DNA of 64,000 bases from DASUGC01 sp035606665 (GTDB lineage: Bacteria > Acidobacteriota > Vicinamibacteria > Vicinamibacterales > SCN-69-37): NCBI GenBank assembly GCA_035606665.1, contig DATNEY010000034.1, positions 186,001 through 250,000 of the forward strand, given 5' to 3'. The position numbers and the translations under genes are program-made. Numbering within the stretch: position 1 is the stretch's first letter; the number at the start of each line of letters is the position of its first letter. This document shows, piece after piece, positions 8,925-16,706 of the stretch. The notes beneath the pieces were generated by a model, which did no database searches, was not told the origin of the DNA, and was given only the letters and a program-made list of their open reading frames with translations.

Positions 8925-9527
8925 TCAGTGTACCGCGTCGTCCGGTCCGGGGCCGAACGGCAGCGGCGTCTGCGGCGCGGGCTCCGCGATCGACGCGGGC
9001 AACTCGAACCCGAGCAATTCGGAGACGTCCTCGACCTTCGGGAGATCGGAGATGTCGTTGAGGCCGAAACGATCCAGGAATTCCCGTGTCGTGCCGTACA
9101 GAAACGGCCGGCCGACGACCTGCTTGCGCCCGACGACCTTGACGAGACGGCGCTCGACGAGCGTCCCGAGCACGCCGCTCGTGTTGACGCCGCGAATCTC
9201 CGCGATCTCGGGCGACGTCACGGGCTGTTTGTAGGCAATCACCGCGAGGGTCTCGAGTGACGCCACCGAGAGTTTCTGCGTCGTGCGCTCGTGGAACATG
9301 CGGCGCACCCACTCGTTGAGCTCGGGCCGCGTCACGATCTGATAGCCGCCTGCCACTTCGACGAGCGTCAGCCCCGACTGCCGCTGATACTCCTCTTTCA
9401 ATGCGTCGATTGCCGCGACAATCTCTTCCTTCGGTTCGGTGTCGAGCAACTTCGACAATGTCTTCATCGTCACCGGCTCCGGTGACGCGAAGATGAGCGC
9501 TTCGACGATGGACTTGAGTTCAGACAT
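8925..9527 (-). CDS. scpB: Segregation and condensation protein B
   Basis: ScpB, with ScpA and SMC, forms the bacterial condensin that compacts and segregates the chromosome. The 200-residue product has the paired winged-helix fold: SIVEALIFASPEPVT near the N-terminus, then YQIVTRPELNEWVR, TLAVIAYKQPVTSPEIAEIRGVNTSGVL and LVKVVGRKQVVGRPFLYGTT, all typical of ScpB. The ATG at 9527 (MSELKSIVEAL) matches family N-termini better than the ATG ten codons upstream. The coding sequence is preceded within 7 bases by a hairpin of the ~100-bp leader repeat, and a loop GGAG may act as the ribosome-binding site. Confidence 0.95.
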   Translation of the reverse strand: MSELKSIVEALIFASPEPVTMKTLSKLLDTEPKEEIVAAIDALKEEYQRQSGLTLVEVAGGYQIVTRPELNEWVRRMFHERTTQKLSVASLETLAVIAYKQPVTSPEIAEIRGVNTSGVLGTLVERRLVKVVGRKQVVGRPFLYGTTREFLDRFGLNDISDLPKVEDVSELLGFELPASIAEPAPQTPLPFGPGPDDAVH

Positions 9528-9534
9528 CAGTTCG

Positions 9535-9630
9535 AGGGGCTCCGCCCCTGCGAGCACCCCGACGGCGTCGCTCGCGGGGCCCCCTGATTCCCCGCTCCGC
9601 TCCGCCGACTCGCTCGCACGGCTCGCTCGT
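9535..9630 (-). repeat. ~100-bp leader repeat, copy 1 (before scpB)
   Basis: Copy 1 of a four-member GC-rich element. Read toward scpB it ends in a hairpin AGGGGC-GGA-GCCCCT (9535-9549) 7 bases before the ATG. The distal part has CTCGCTCGC-type repeats, with a GCGGGGCCCC block in the middle. Other copies are at 16161-16261, 32102-32200 and 40585-40686, all oriented toward the start codon they precede. It separates scpA from scpB in an otherwise tightly packed cluster. Confidence 0.75.
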
Positions 9631-9652
9631 TTCCGTCATGGCGTGTTTCACT

Positions 9653-10438
9653 CTACACCGTCTCAAACGTAGGAGCGCCTTCGGGTTTCGCGCGCTTGTA
9701 GACCCGGATCGGGCCGAATGCGCCCTGCTGGAAGACCCGGATGGTCTTGAGCCGGATCATTTCCAGCAGCGCGAGAAACGTGACGATCATGCCGGCGCGG
9801 GTCTGGACGTCGGCGAACAGGTCCTCGAAGCCGCACGCTTCGGTCTCGGACAGCCGCGCAAACAGCTGCTCGATGCGCGTCTCAATCGGAATCTGCTCCG
9901 GCGGCAGGATGACCTTCGGCCGGGCCTTCAGCCGATCGAGCACCTGGCGGAACGCGGCCATCAGGCTGAAGAGATCGACCTCCACCTCGGGCTCGGGCGC
10001 CTCGCCGACGACCTCGGCGACGCGGCCGTCCGGCCGGTGCCACATCGCGCTGCGCTGGATCTCGCGTTCGTGCAGCAGCTCCGCCGCCGCCTTGAAACGC
10101 TGATGTTCGAGCAGGCGGCGAATGAGCGCCTCGCGCGGGTCCTCTTCCGGATCCTCCTGCGCGGGGTCGGGCCGCGGCAGCAGCATGCGCGACTTGATGT
10201 GAATGAGCGTCGCCGCCATCACGAGGAACTCCCCCGCGACGTCGAGGTTCATCTCCTGCATCAGATCGAGATACTCGAGGTACTGCTGCGTGATCTTCGA
10301 GATCGGGATGTCGTAGATGTTCACCTCGTTCTTCTTGATGAGGTGAAGGAGGAGGTCGAGCGGCCCCTCGAAGTTCAGCAGCCGGACCGGATAGTCCTCG
10401 AGGATCGATTCGAATTCGAGCTGCTTCGGCTGATCCAT
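9653..10438 (-). CDS. scpA: Segregation and condensation protein A
   Basis: ScpA is the kleisin subunit that bridges SMC heads in bacterial condensin. The 261-residue protein starts with YPVRLLNFEGPLDLLLHLI, KNEVNIYDIPISKITQQYL and AGEFLVMAATLIHIKSRMLLP, diagnostic of ScpA, and ends with a winged-helix region (FLALLEMIRLKTIRVFQQG). It begins 2 bases after the trpS stop codon and is followed by scpB after a 125-base gap that contains a leader repeat. The length matches the family. Confidence 0.96.
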   Translation of the reverse strand: MDQPKQLEFESILEDYPVRLLNFEGPLDLLLHLIKKNEVNIYDIPISKITQQYLEYLDLMQEMNLDVAGEFLVMAATLIHIKSRMLLPRPDPAQEDPEEDPREALIRRLLEHQRFKAAAELLHEREIQRSAMWHRPDGRVAEVVGEAPEPEVEVDLFSLMAAFRQVLDRLKARPKVILPPEQIPIETRIEQLFARLSETEACGFEDLFADVQTRAGMIVTFLALLEMIRLKTIRVFQQGAFGPIRVYKRAKPEGAPTFETV

Positions 10439-10440
10439 CG

Positions 10441-11442
10441 CTAGTACGCCAGCTTCACGGCTTCGCGGACGCGGCCCATCGTTTCCTGCGCCACGGCACG
10501 CGCCTTGCGCGAGCCTGCGACGAGGACGTCCTTGAGATAACCCGGCCGCGAGAGCGCGGCGGTCCTGCGCTCGCGAATCGGATCGAGCAGGGCGTTGACC
10601 GCGGCGGCAAGTTTCGTCTTGACCTCCACATCGCCGACCTTGCCGGTGCGATACCGCGTCTTCAGATCCTCGACCTCGTCGCGATTCGGATTGAACGCGT
10701 CGTGATAGATGAACACGGGATTCCCCTCGACCGTGCCCGGAATGTCCGCACGTACGCGCTTCGGATCCGTGTACATCTGCCGGATCTTCTTCGTCACGTC
10801 CTCTGCCGAGTCGGACAGGTCGATGGCGTTGCCGTAGCTCTTGCTCATCTTCCGGTTGTCGAGGCCCGGCAGCCTGGGTGTCGGCGTGAGGAGCGGCTGG
10901 GGCTCGACCAGCGTTTCCCCGTAGAAGTTGTTGAACCGGCGCACAACTTCGCGTGAGAGCTCCAGATGCGGCACCTGATCGTCGCCGACCGGCACAAAGT
11001 TCGCGTCGTAGATTGTGACGTCAGCGGTCTGCAGCAGCGGATACCCAAGGAAGCCCAGATTCGACAGGTCCTTCTCGGCCAGCTGCTCCATCTGTTCCTT
11101 GTAGGTCGGGACGCGCTCGAGCCAGGGGATCGGCGTGACCATCTGGAGGAGCAGGTACAACTCCGCGTGCTCGGGGACGAGGGACTGGATAAACAGCGTG
11201 CTCTTCTCGGGATCGATCCCGGCGCCGATCCAGTCGGCGGCGTTGTCGAGCGCGTTCTCGACGAGCGGACCGGTGTTCGCGTACTCGCTGGTCAGCGCGT
11301 GCCAGTCGGCGACGAAATAGAAGCAGTCGTACTGCCGCTGCAGGATCTCCCAGTTCTGGAGCGCACCCACCAGATGCCCCAGATGCAGGCGGCCCGTTGG
11401 CCGCATTCCCGACACCACACGCTTCATCGTCGTCATTGTCAT
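10441..11442 (-). CDS. trpS: Tryptophanyl-tRNA synthetase
   Basis: A class I aminoacyl-tRNA synthetase that charges tRNA-Trp. The 333-residue protein has the N-terminal signature GMRPTGRLHLGHLVGAL (HxGH form of HIGH), VPVGDDQVPHLELSRE and the catalytic KMSKSYGN motif, in family order and length. The start is ambiguous: the first 16 bases hold three in-frame ATGs (ATGACAATGACGACGATGA), and the third, giving MKRVVSG, is as plausible as the first. It follows the site-2 protease gene after 3 bases and precedes scpA by 2, so all are probably one transcript. Confidence 0.97.
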   Translation of the reverse strand: MTMTTMKRVVSGMRPTGRLHLGHLVGALQNWEILQRQYDCFYFVADWHALTSEYANTGPLVENALDNAADWIGAGIDPEKSTLFIQSLVPEHAELYLLLQMVTPIPWLERVPTYKEQMEQLAEKDLSNLGFLGYPLLQTADVTIYDANFVPVGDDQVPHLELSREVVRRFNNFYGETLVEPQPLLTPTPRLPGLDNRKMSKSYGNAIDLSDSAEDVTKKIRQMYTDPKRVRADIPGTVEGNPVFIYHDAFNPNRDEVEDLKTRYRTGKVGDVEVKTKLAAAVNALLDPIRERRTAALSRPGYLKDVLVAGSRKARAVAQETMGRVREAVKLAY

Positions 11443-11445
11443 TGG

Positions 11446-12060
11446 CTAGATCGACAGCAGCGCGTTCTGGATGTTTCGCGCGATGGGCAGCATCACGCGC
11501 GCCAGAACGCCGCTGAGCATCAGAGCGTACAGGATCACAAACCCATACGGACGCAATTGATCGATGAGGCGCGCGCCCTGCTCGGGCAGCACGCCGGCCA
11601 GCACATTGCCGCCGTCGAGCGGCGGCACCGGCAGCATGTTGAAGACGGCCAGCAGCACGTTCAACGACACGAAGTTGACCAGCACCGCGTCGGCGAGTGA
11701 CCCGTACGGAAACTTGAAGACCATCAGGACGGTGGCGGCGGCAACGGCCTGCAGGATGTTGCTGAGCGGGCCGGCCGCGGCAACGATCGCGAAGTCGCGC
11801 CGCGGCGCCCGCAGGTTATGGAAGTTGACCGGTACCGGCTTCGCCCAGCCCAGCAGCGGTGCATTGGTGGTCATCGCAATCAGAGGAAACAGAACGGTGC
11901 CAATCCAGTCGATGTGCGCGAGTGGGTTCAGGGTCACCCGTCCGAGCATCCGTGCGGTGGGATCACCGAGCCTGTCCGCGGTCCAGGCGTGCGCAGCCTC
12001 GTGAATCGACAACGAGACCACCAGGAGCACCATGCTGACGAGGATTGCTTCGGGCGACAA
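11446..12060 (-). CDS. Site-2 protease family (M50) membrane metalloprotease
   Basis: A 204-residue polytopic membrane protein of the compact M50/site-2 protease family found next to trpS-scpA in many bacteria. The zinc motif HEAAH is at residues 20-24; PLAHIDWIGTVLFPL and GWAKPVPVN follow, then the second metal ligand region NMLPVPPLDGGNVLAGVLP. About five or six membrane segments are visible. Start uncertain: TTG at 12060 gives the usual ~20 residues before HExxH, while the first ATG (12033) would shorten that to about 10. The substrate is unknown. Confidence 0.9.
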   Translation of the reverse strand: MSPEAILVSMVLLVVSLSIHEAAHAWTADRLGDPTARMLGRVTLNPLAHIDWIGTVLFPLIAMTTNAPLLGWAKPVPVNFHNLRAPRRDFAIVAAAGPLSNILQAVAAATVLMVFKFPYGSLADAVLVNFVSLNVLLAVFNMLPVPPLDGGNVLAGVLPEQGARLIDQLRPYGFVILYALMLSGVLARVMLPIARNIQNALLSI

Positions 12061-12075
12061 ACGGCACCGACAATA

Positions 12076-13992
12076 TCACGCAGCGAAGTAGCGTAGAACC
12101 GCGTCCGCGGCTTTCGGACCGACCACGGCGGAGAGCTCGGCGCGGCTCGCGCGACGAACACCCGCGAGCGATCCGAACGTTGTCAGGAGCTGCTTCCGTC
12201 TCCTTGGCCCGACGCCCTCGATGCGATCCAGCTCGGAGCTGAAGTCGCGTTTGGCGCGCGACTGCCGGTGAAACGTCACCGCGAAACGGTGCGCTTCGTC
12301 CCGGACGCGCTGCAGCAGCCGCAATGCGGCGGATTCCCGCGGCAGCGCGAGGCCGTCCTCGCGGTCACGCGTGAAGATCAGCTCCTCCTCCTTGGCGAGG
12401 CCTATCGCCACGAGGCCCTCCAGCCCGACTTCGCGCAGGCCCTCGTACGCTGCTGACAACTGGCCCTTGCCGCCGTCAATCAGGATGAGATCCGGAAACG
12501 GTCCACCCTGGGACAGCACGCGCTGGTAGCGGCGCGTGACGACTTCACGCATCGACGAGAAGTCGTCGAGTATTGATGGATTGGCTGATTGATGGATTGA
12601 ATGATTCCCGGATTGCAATCCGCCAGTTCGTCGATCAGTCAATCGGTCAATCCCAGCGTACGTGCCTTTGATCTTGAATTTTCTGTACTCCCCCTTCTTC
12701 ATCCGTCCCTCGACCGCCACCACCATCGACGCGACCGTCTCCTTGCCCTGGAACGTGGAGATGTCGAAGCACTCGATACGTCGAGGCAGTGCGGGCAAGG
12801 AAAGGAGCACCCGAAGCGTATCGAGCGCCTCGAACGCCGTCGTCGCGCCGTCTCCGAAGTGCGTCTGGTAGGCCATGGCGGCGTTGCGCGCGGCGAGCTC
12901 GAGCAGACCGCGCTTTTCGCCGCGCTTCGGCGTGACCAGCCTGATCCGGCGGCCGGCCCGCTCGGACAGCCACTCTTCGATGGCCTCGGCTTCGTCAGCG
13001 GCAAGCGCGATCGGCGCGTGCACTTCGGGAGGCGCGATGCGGTCCGCGTAGAACTGCTGCAGGCCGGTCGACAGCAGTGACGCATCGCCGAGTTCGCCGG
13101 CCTCGAACGCCATCGTGGCTTCCGTGTGCCTCTCCGTGACGAGCTCGATCCGATCCGCGATGCGCCCGCCGCGCATCTGGAAGATCTCGACCACGCCGCC
13201 GGAGGCGCCGGCCTTGAGGCCAAATACGTCGCGATCGCCGAGCGCGGGCGCTTCCATCTTGTTGCGCCACGCCGTCAGTGTCTGAATCGTCTTGATCGCA
13301 TCGCGCAGATGCGCCGCGCGTTCGAATTCCTCGAGCCCGGCGGCCTCGCGCATCTCGACGTCGAGCCCCGTCACGAGCTCGTCCTGCCTGCCCTCGATCA
13401 GCAGGCGCGCCTGCTCCACGGAGTGCCCGTACTGCTCGATGGTGCAGATCGACTCGACGCACGGCGCGACGCACCGCTTGATGTCGTACTCCAGGCACGG
13501 CCGGTCCCGCTTCCCGTCGATGATCTCGTTGCACGACCGGATGCCGAACAGCCGGTGCGCCAGCGTCATCGTCCGTCGAGCCACCGACGCCGGCATGAAC
13601 GGCCCCGCGTAGACGTTGCCGTCGCGGGCGACCTGGCGCGCCACGAGCAGCCGCGGCGCGCGTTCGGTCGTCGTGAGCTGGAGGTAGGGATACGTCTTGT
13701 CGTCGCGAAGGAGGACGTTGAACCTGGGGTTGCGCTGCTTGATCAGCCGGTTTTCGAGGGCGAGCGCCTCGACCACGGAATCCGTGACGATGACTTCGAG
13801 GCCCGCGGCGTCACGGAGCAGCGCGTCGAGGCGTGGGCTGACGCCTGCCGCGCCGAGATACGACCGCACGCGGTCGCGCAGCACGCGCGCCTTGCCCACG
13901 TACAGCGTCTCGCCGGCATCGCCCAGAAACAGATACACGCCTGGCTGCTCGGGCAATCGGGCGATCTGGTTCTTGAGTTCGAGAATCGCCAT
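12076..13992 (-). CDS. uvrC: Excinuclease ABC subunit C (with in-frame repeat insert)
   Basis: UvrC makes both incisions in nucleotide excision repair. The 638-residue protein shows the GIY-YIG domain (PGVYLFLGDAGETLYVGKA, residues ~17-35), a UvrB-binding UVR motif (~205-240), the RNase H-like endonuclease domain (IECFDISTFQGKETVASMVV) and C-terminal helix-hairpin-helix motifs (LDRIEGVGPRRRKQLL). Residues ~447-472, between FKIKGTY and DDFSSMREVV, are encoded by a 76-bp palindrome at 12578-12653 and are absent from usual UvrC proteins, yet the frame is kept. Its ATG shares two bases with the divergent gene at 13991. Confidence 0.96.
   Translation of the reverse strand: MAILELKNQIARLPEQPGVYLFLGDAGETLYVGKARVLRDRVRSYLGAAGVSPRLDALLRDAAGLEVIVTDSVVEALALENRLIKQRNPRFNVLLRDDKTYPYLQLTTTERAPRLLVARQVARDGNVYAGPFMPASVARRTMTLAHRLFGIRSCNEIIDGKRDRPCLEYDIKRCVAPCVESICTIEQYGHSVEQARLLIEGRQDELVTGLDVEMREAAGLEEFERAAHLRDAIKTIQTLTAWRNKMEAPALGDRDVFGLKAGASGGVVEIFQMRGGRIADRIELVTERHTEATMAFEAGELGDASLLSTGLQQFYADRIAPPEVHAPIALAADEAEAIEEWLSERAGRRIRLVTPKRGEKRGLLELAARNAAMAYQTHFGDGATTAFEALDTLRVLLSLPALPRRIECFDISTFQGKETVASMVVAVEGRMKKGEYRKFKIKGTYAGIDRLTDRRTGGLQSGNHSIHQSANPSILDDFSSMREVVTRRYQRVLSQGGPFPDLILIDGGKGQLSAAYEGLREVGLEGLVAIGLAKEEELIFTRDREDGLALPRESAALRLLQRVRDEAHRFAVTFHRQSRAKRDFSSELDRIEGVGPRRRKQLLTTFGSLAGVRRASRAELSAVVGPKAADAVLRYFAA
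12578..12653. repeat. 8-bp-period palindrome inside uvrC
   Basis: Two directly abutting 38-base arms (12578-12615 and 12616-12653) form an imperfect inverted repeat, with about 25 of 38 positions paired. Each arm is itself an 8-bp-period array of GATTNNNN units (GATTGGCT, GATTGATG, GATTGAAT, GATTCCCG). It has the same architecture as the intergenic structure at 40067-40137 but lies within a coding sequence and adds about 26 residues rich in Asn, Ser, Gly, Arg and Thr. Confidence 0.85.
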
Positions 13993-14824
13993 GCGCTACC
14001 ATCCGGCAGGTCTTGCGCTCGCGCGGGCCGCCACTCCCACTCCTGTGACATTTACCGGCGCCATCGGCAAGACCGTCAATTTCCCGCTTCGCCTGATCAT
14101 CGCGACGTCGGTGGCCCTCCGGATCCATCCGAATGTTCTCACGTTCGTCGGCGTGCTCATCAGCATCGCGGCAGGCTGGGCGCTTGCGGAAGGCCGTTTC
14201 ATCCTGTCCGGCGTGATCATGGTGTGCGCCAGCATCTTCGATTTTATCGACGGCAAGGTCGCGCAGGAGACCGGCCTCACGTCTCTCTTCGGAGGCTTCT
14301 GGGATTCCGTCATCGACCGCTTCTCGGATCTGGCGCTGTCGCTCGGCCTGATCGTGCTGTACGCGTCGCTCGGCCGCGTCGACTACGTGCTGATCACGTC
14401 GATCGCGATGGTATTCGCGACGATGACGAGCTACACCCGCGCGCGCGCGGAATCGATGATCAAGAAGTGCAAAGTCGGCTTCATGGAGCGTCCCGAGCGC
14501 ATCGTGCTCTTCATGATCGGCGCCTTCACGAATCGCATGGCCGCCGTGATGTGGGTCATCGGCGTGCTCTCGGTCGTGACGGTCATCAATCGGATTCAGT
14601 ACACGTATCTCGAGCTCAACAACCGTCCGCAGCCCCGCCGCGACGGACTCAGCCGCATCTTCGTGAAGTACTTCTACTGGACCGAGGAACGGACGACCGT
14701 GCCCTACGACCTCTGGGTCATCGCGATCCTGGCGTTCGTCTGGCTCACGCCCCCCGACTGGCTCAAGGATCCCATGGCGGAAGGCGGGATGGGATTCATC
14801 CAGTGGTTGATGGCCAGATTCTGA
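13991..14824 (+). CDS. CDP-alcohol phosphatidyltransferase family protein
   Basis: An integral membrane enzyme expected to transfer a phosphoalcohol from a CDP-activated donor, as in phospholipid synthesis. The 277-residue product carries the family signature D84xxD87GxxA91Q92-x8-G101xxxD105xxxD109. Four metal-binding aspartates are intact, but the usual Ar after Ala is Gln92 (AR becomes AQ). About six membrane segments are predicted by eye. The ATG at 13991 overlaps the uvrC ATG on the other strand; GTG at 14045 is an alternative start. The alcohol acceptor (glycerol-P, inositol-P, serine) cannot be told from sequence. Confidence 0.85.
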   Translation: MRYHPAGLALARAATPTPVTFTGAIGKTVNFPLRLIIATSVALRIHPNVLTFVGVLISIAAGWALAEGRFILSGVIMVCASIFDFIDGKVAQETGLTSLFGGFWDSVIDRFSDLALSLGLIVLYASLGRVDYVLITSIAMVFATMTSYTRARAESMIKKCKVGFMERPERIVLFMIGAFTNRMAAVMWVIGVLSVVTVINRIQYTYLELNNRPQPRRDGLSRIFVKYFYWTEERTTVPYDLWVIAILAFVWLTPPDWLKDPMAEGGMGFIQWLMARF

Positions 14825-14961
14825 AATGACACCAACGACGCGAATGACACGAATGACACAAAGTTAGAGCTTTTCTTGCTCGCTGCCGACGCGCACCAAA
14901 TGCAGCGTGCTGAATGCCCTAACTTGGCGTCGTTGCTGTCATTCGTGTCATTGGTGTCATT
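14825..14961. repeat. 137-bp inverted repeat of 9-bp units between convergent genes
   Basis: A left arm (14825-14867) and right arm (14919-14961), 43 bases each, are inverted copies built from 9-bp units such as GAATGACAC and CAACGACGC, each ending in AAGTTAG. A 51-base loop separates them. The structure fills the gap between the CDP-alcohol transferase and tdk, which converge on it, so a bidirectional terminator role is possible, but no T-tract typical of intrinsic terminators is present. Confidence 0.85.
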
Positions 14962-14965
14962 GAAA

Positions 14966-15535
14966 CTATCCGCCCAGGTTCGGATCCCAGCAGTGCCGGC
15001 ACCGTGCTTCGTAGGTGCCCGTGCCGCCGACAACGACGCGCTCTTTGGACGCGACCAGTCGCTGCGTGTGGTTCGCGGGGCCGCCGCAGACCATGCAGAT
15101 GGCCAGCGTCTTCGTGATGTACTCCGCGATCGCCAGCAGGTGTGGCATGGGCTCGAAGGGCTTGCCCAGATAGTCCTGATCGAGCCCGGCGACGATGACG
15201 CGCTTGCCGTCGCGGGCGAGCTGGATGCAGACCGCGGGCAGATCCGAATCGAAGAACTGCCCTTCGTCGATGCCGACGACTTCGGTGTCCGGCGCCACCT
15301 GCTTCAGGAGCTCGGTTGAGCTGCTGACGTTCTCCGAGCCGATCTTCATCTCGCTGTGCGAGACAATGTGCGCCTCCGCATAGCGGTTGTCGATCGCGGG
15401 CTTGAAGATCTGCACCTTCTGCTTCGCAATCTGCGCCCGCCGGAGACGCCGGATCAACTCTTCGCTCTTGCCGCTGAACATGCTCCCGGCGATCACTTCA
15501 AGCCAGCCGGGCTTGGAAACTAGGTGTTGGTCCAT
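14966..15535 (-). CDS. tdk: Thymidine kinase (type II)
   Basis: Phosphorylates thymidine to dTMP in salvage. The 189-residue protein has the P-loop GSMFSGKSEELIRRLRR near residue 17, the Walker B-like DEGQFF, a lasso/substrate-binding region near TGTYEARC, and a structural zinc site formed by CMVC and CRHC (two Cys pairs). Length and motif order match bacterial type II Tdk. Its start is 3 bases downstream of the efp stop codon, so the two are likely co-transcribed from efp. Confidence 0.96.
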   Translation of the reverse strand: MDQHLVSKPGWLEVIAGSMFSGKSEELIRRLRRAQIAKQKVQIFKPAIDNRYAEAHIVSHSEMKIGSENVSSSTELLKQVAPDTEVVGIDEGQFFDSDLPAVCIQLARDGKRVIVAGLDQDYLGKPFEPMPHLLAIAEYITKTLAICMVCGGPANHTQRLVASKERVVVGGTGTYEARCRHCWDPNLGG

Positions 15536-15538
15536 GAG

Positions 15539-16102
15539 CTAGGCCCGTGACAAATACTCGCCCGTCTCCGTATTGATCCGAATCACGTCGCCCTCGTTCA
15601 CGAATGCCGGTACCGTGACGATGAGCCCGGTCTCGCACGTGGCGGGCTTCACCTGCGCGGCGGCCGTCGCCCCCTTGATGCCGGGAACGGTGTCCGTCAC
15701 CTTGAGATCGACCGTGAGCGGCAGATGAATGCCGACGGGTTCATCCTCGTAGAACTCGACGTTGATCTTCGATTCGGACAGCAGATACAGCGCCTGATCA
15801 CCGAGCACTTCCTGCGACAGGTGGATCTGCTCGTACGACTCGGTGTTCATGAAGTAATAGATGTCCCCGTCGCGATAGAGGAACTGCATCTCGTGCTCAT
15901 CGAGAATCGCCCGCTCGACATCGTCTTCAGAGCGGAACTTGTGATCGACCAGGCGGTTGTTGCGGATGTCCCGCAGCTTGCAGAGCACGTGACCCCGCTT
16001 GTTGCCCGGCGTGATGTGGTGAAGCTCGATCACCCGCAGCAGCGCGTCGTCCATGCGGATGAGATTCCCTTTTTTGAGGCGCGTAGCTTGAACTGAGCTC
16101 AT
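15539..16102 (-). CDS. efp: Elongation factor P, Asn34 variant
   Basis: EF-P relieves ribosome stalling at polyproline stretches by reaching the peptidyl-transferase centre with the tip of domain I. The 187-residue protein has the three-domain EF-P layout (VQATRLKKGNLIRMDDALLRV; FMNTESYEQIHLSQ; ITETGEYLSRA-like C-terminus). The tip loop reads TPGNKRGHV, placing Asn34 where E. coli has the modified Lys34 and others have a rhamnosylated Arg. Without Lys or Arg at that position the known EpmA, EarP and related tip modifications cannot apply, so this form probably works unmodified. tdk follows 3 bases downstream. Confidence 0.93.
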   Translation of the reverse strand: MSSVQATRLKKGNLIRMDDALLRVIELHHITPGNKRGHVLCKLRDIRNNRLVDHKFRSEDDVERAILDEHEMQFLYRDGDIYYFMNTESYEQIHLSQEVLGDQALYLLSESKINVEFYEDEPVGIHLPLTVDLKVTDTVPGIKGATAAAQVKPATCETGLIVTVPAFVNEGDVIRINTETGEYLSRA

Positions 16103-16160
16103 AGACCCTGAATTCCTGAGTAATCCGAACAGAGCATTCTAGCATCGGCCTCCCGCCGAG

Positions 16161-16261
16161 CAGCCGCGAACGAGCCACGCGAGTGCGCCGCGCGAGCGGA
16201 GTGGGGCGAAAGGGGTCCCCGCGAGCGAGCGCGTCGGGGAGTGCGGCCGGGGCGAAGCCCC
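16161..16261 (+). repeat. ~100-bp leader repeat, copy 2 (before hsp20)
   Basis: Same element as at 9535, here on the plus strand and read toward hsp20. It ends with GGGGC-GAA-GCCCC (16249-16261), 18 bases before the ATG at 16280. The preceding segment carries GCGAGCGAGCGCGTCGGGG, matching the other copies. It fills most of the gap between efp and hsp20. Confidence 0.75.
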
Positions 16262-16279
16262 TCCGCGCTAGTATTAGAT

Positions 16280-16672
16280 ATGCCGTGGGATCCGATGCGC
16301 GACCTGGTCACCATGCAGGAGCGCCTCGAGAGTCTGTTCGGGCGCGCCGCACCGGGATGGGTGCCCCCGGTCGATCTCTCCGAAGGCCCGGACGACTTCG
16401 TCCTGACCGTCGAGGTGCCGGGTCTCCGGCGCGAGGACGTCAATATCGAGGCGACGCCGGACGCGGTCACAGTCCGCGGCAACCGTCCTCCCCAAAGCTG
16501 CTGTCCGGAACGTTACCAACAGCTCGAACGCGGCCAGGGCCAGTTCTCCCGGTCGTTTCGGTTCACGAGCCAAGTGGTCCCAGACGGCATCAAGGCGGAC
16601 CTCGCCGAAGGCGTGCTCACGGTTCGGATTCCGAAGGCGGCAACGCCGGCGGCGCCCATCGACGTCAGATAG
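16280..16672 (+). CDS. Hsp20/alpha-crystallin family small heat-shock protein
   Basis: ATP-independent holdase chaperone. The 130-residue protein starts MPWDPMRDLVTMQERLESLF and contains the alpha-crystallin domain from ~35 to 122 (DFVLTVEVPGLRREDVNIEA, FSRSFRFTSQVVPDGIKADLAEGVLTVRIPK); the final GVLTVRIPK is the diagnostic strand. A Cys pair (SCCPE) replaces part of the usual loop. No Shine-Dalgarno sequence is seen before the ATG, which follows the leader repeat by 18 bases. The htrA-like gene begins 35 bases downstream, suggesting a protein-quality-control pair. Confidence 0.93.
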   Translation: MPWDPMRDLVTMQERLESLFGRAAPGWVPPVDLSEGPDDFVLTVEVPGLRREDVNIEATPDAVTVRGNRPPQSCCPERYQQLERGQGQFSRSFRFTSQVVPDGIKADLAEGVLTVRIPKAATPAAPIDVR

Positions 16673-16706
16673 TCCGGATAGTTCGTCCCGAGGAGTTGCG
16701 CAGTCC

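Noticed and set aside
13126..14829. 567-residue plus-strand open frame over the uvrC and CDP-alcohol transferase genes
   Set aside because: Composition is Arg/Asp/His-rich, typical of a high-GC shadow frame, and it crosses two well-supported genes.
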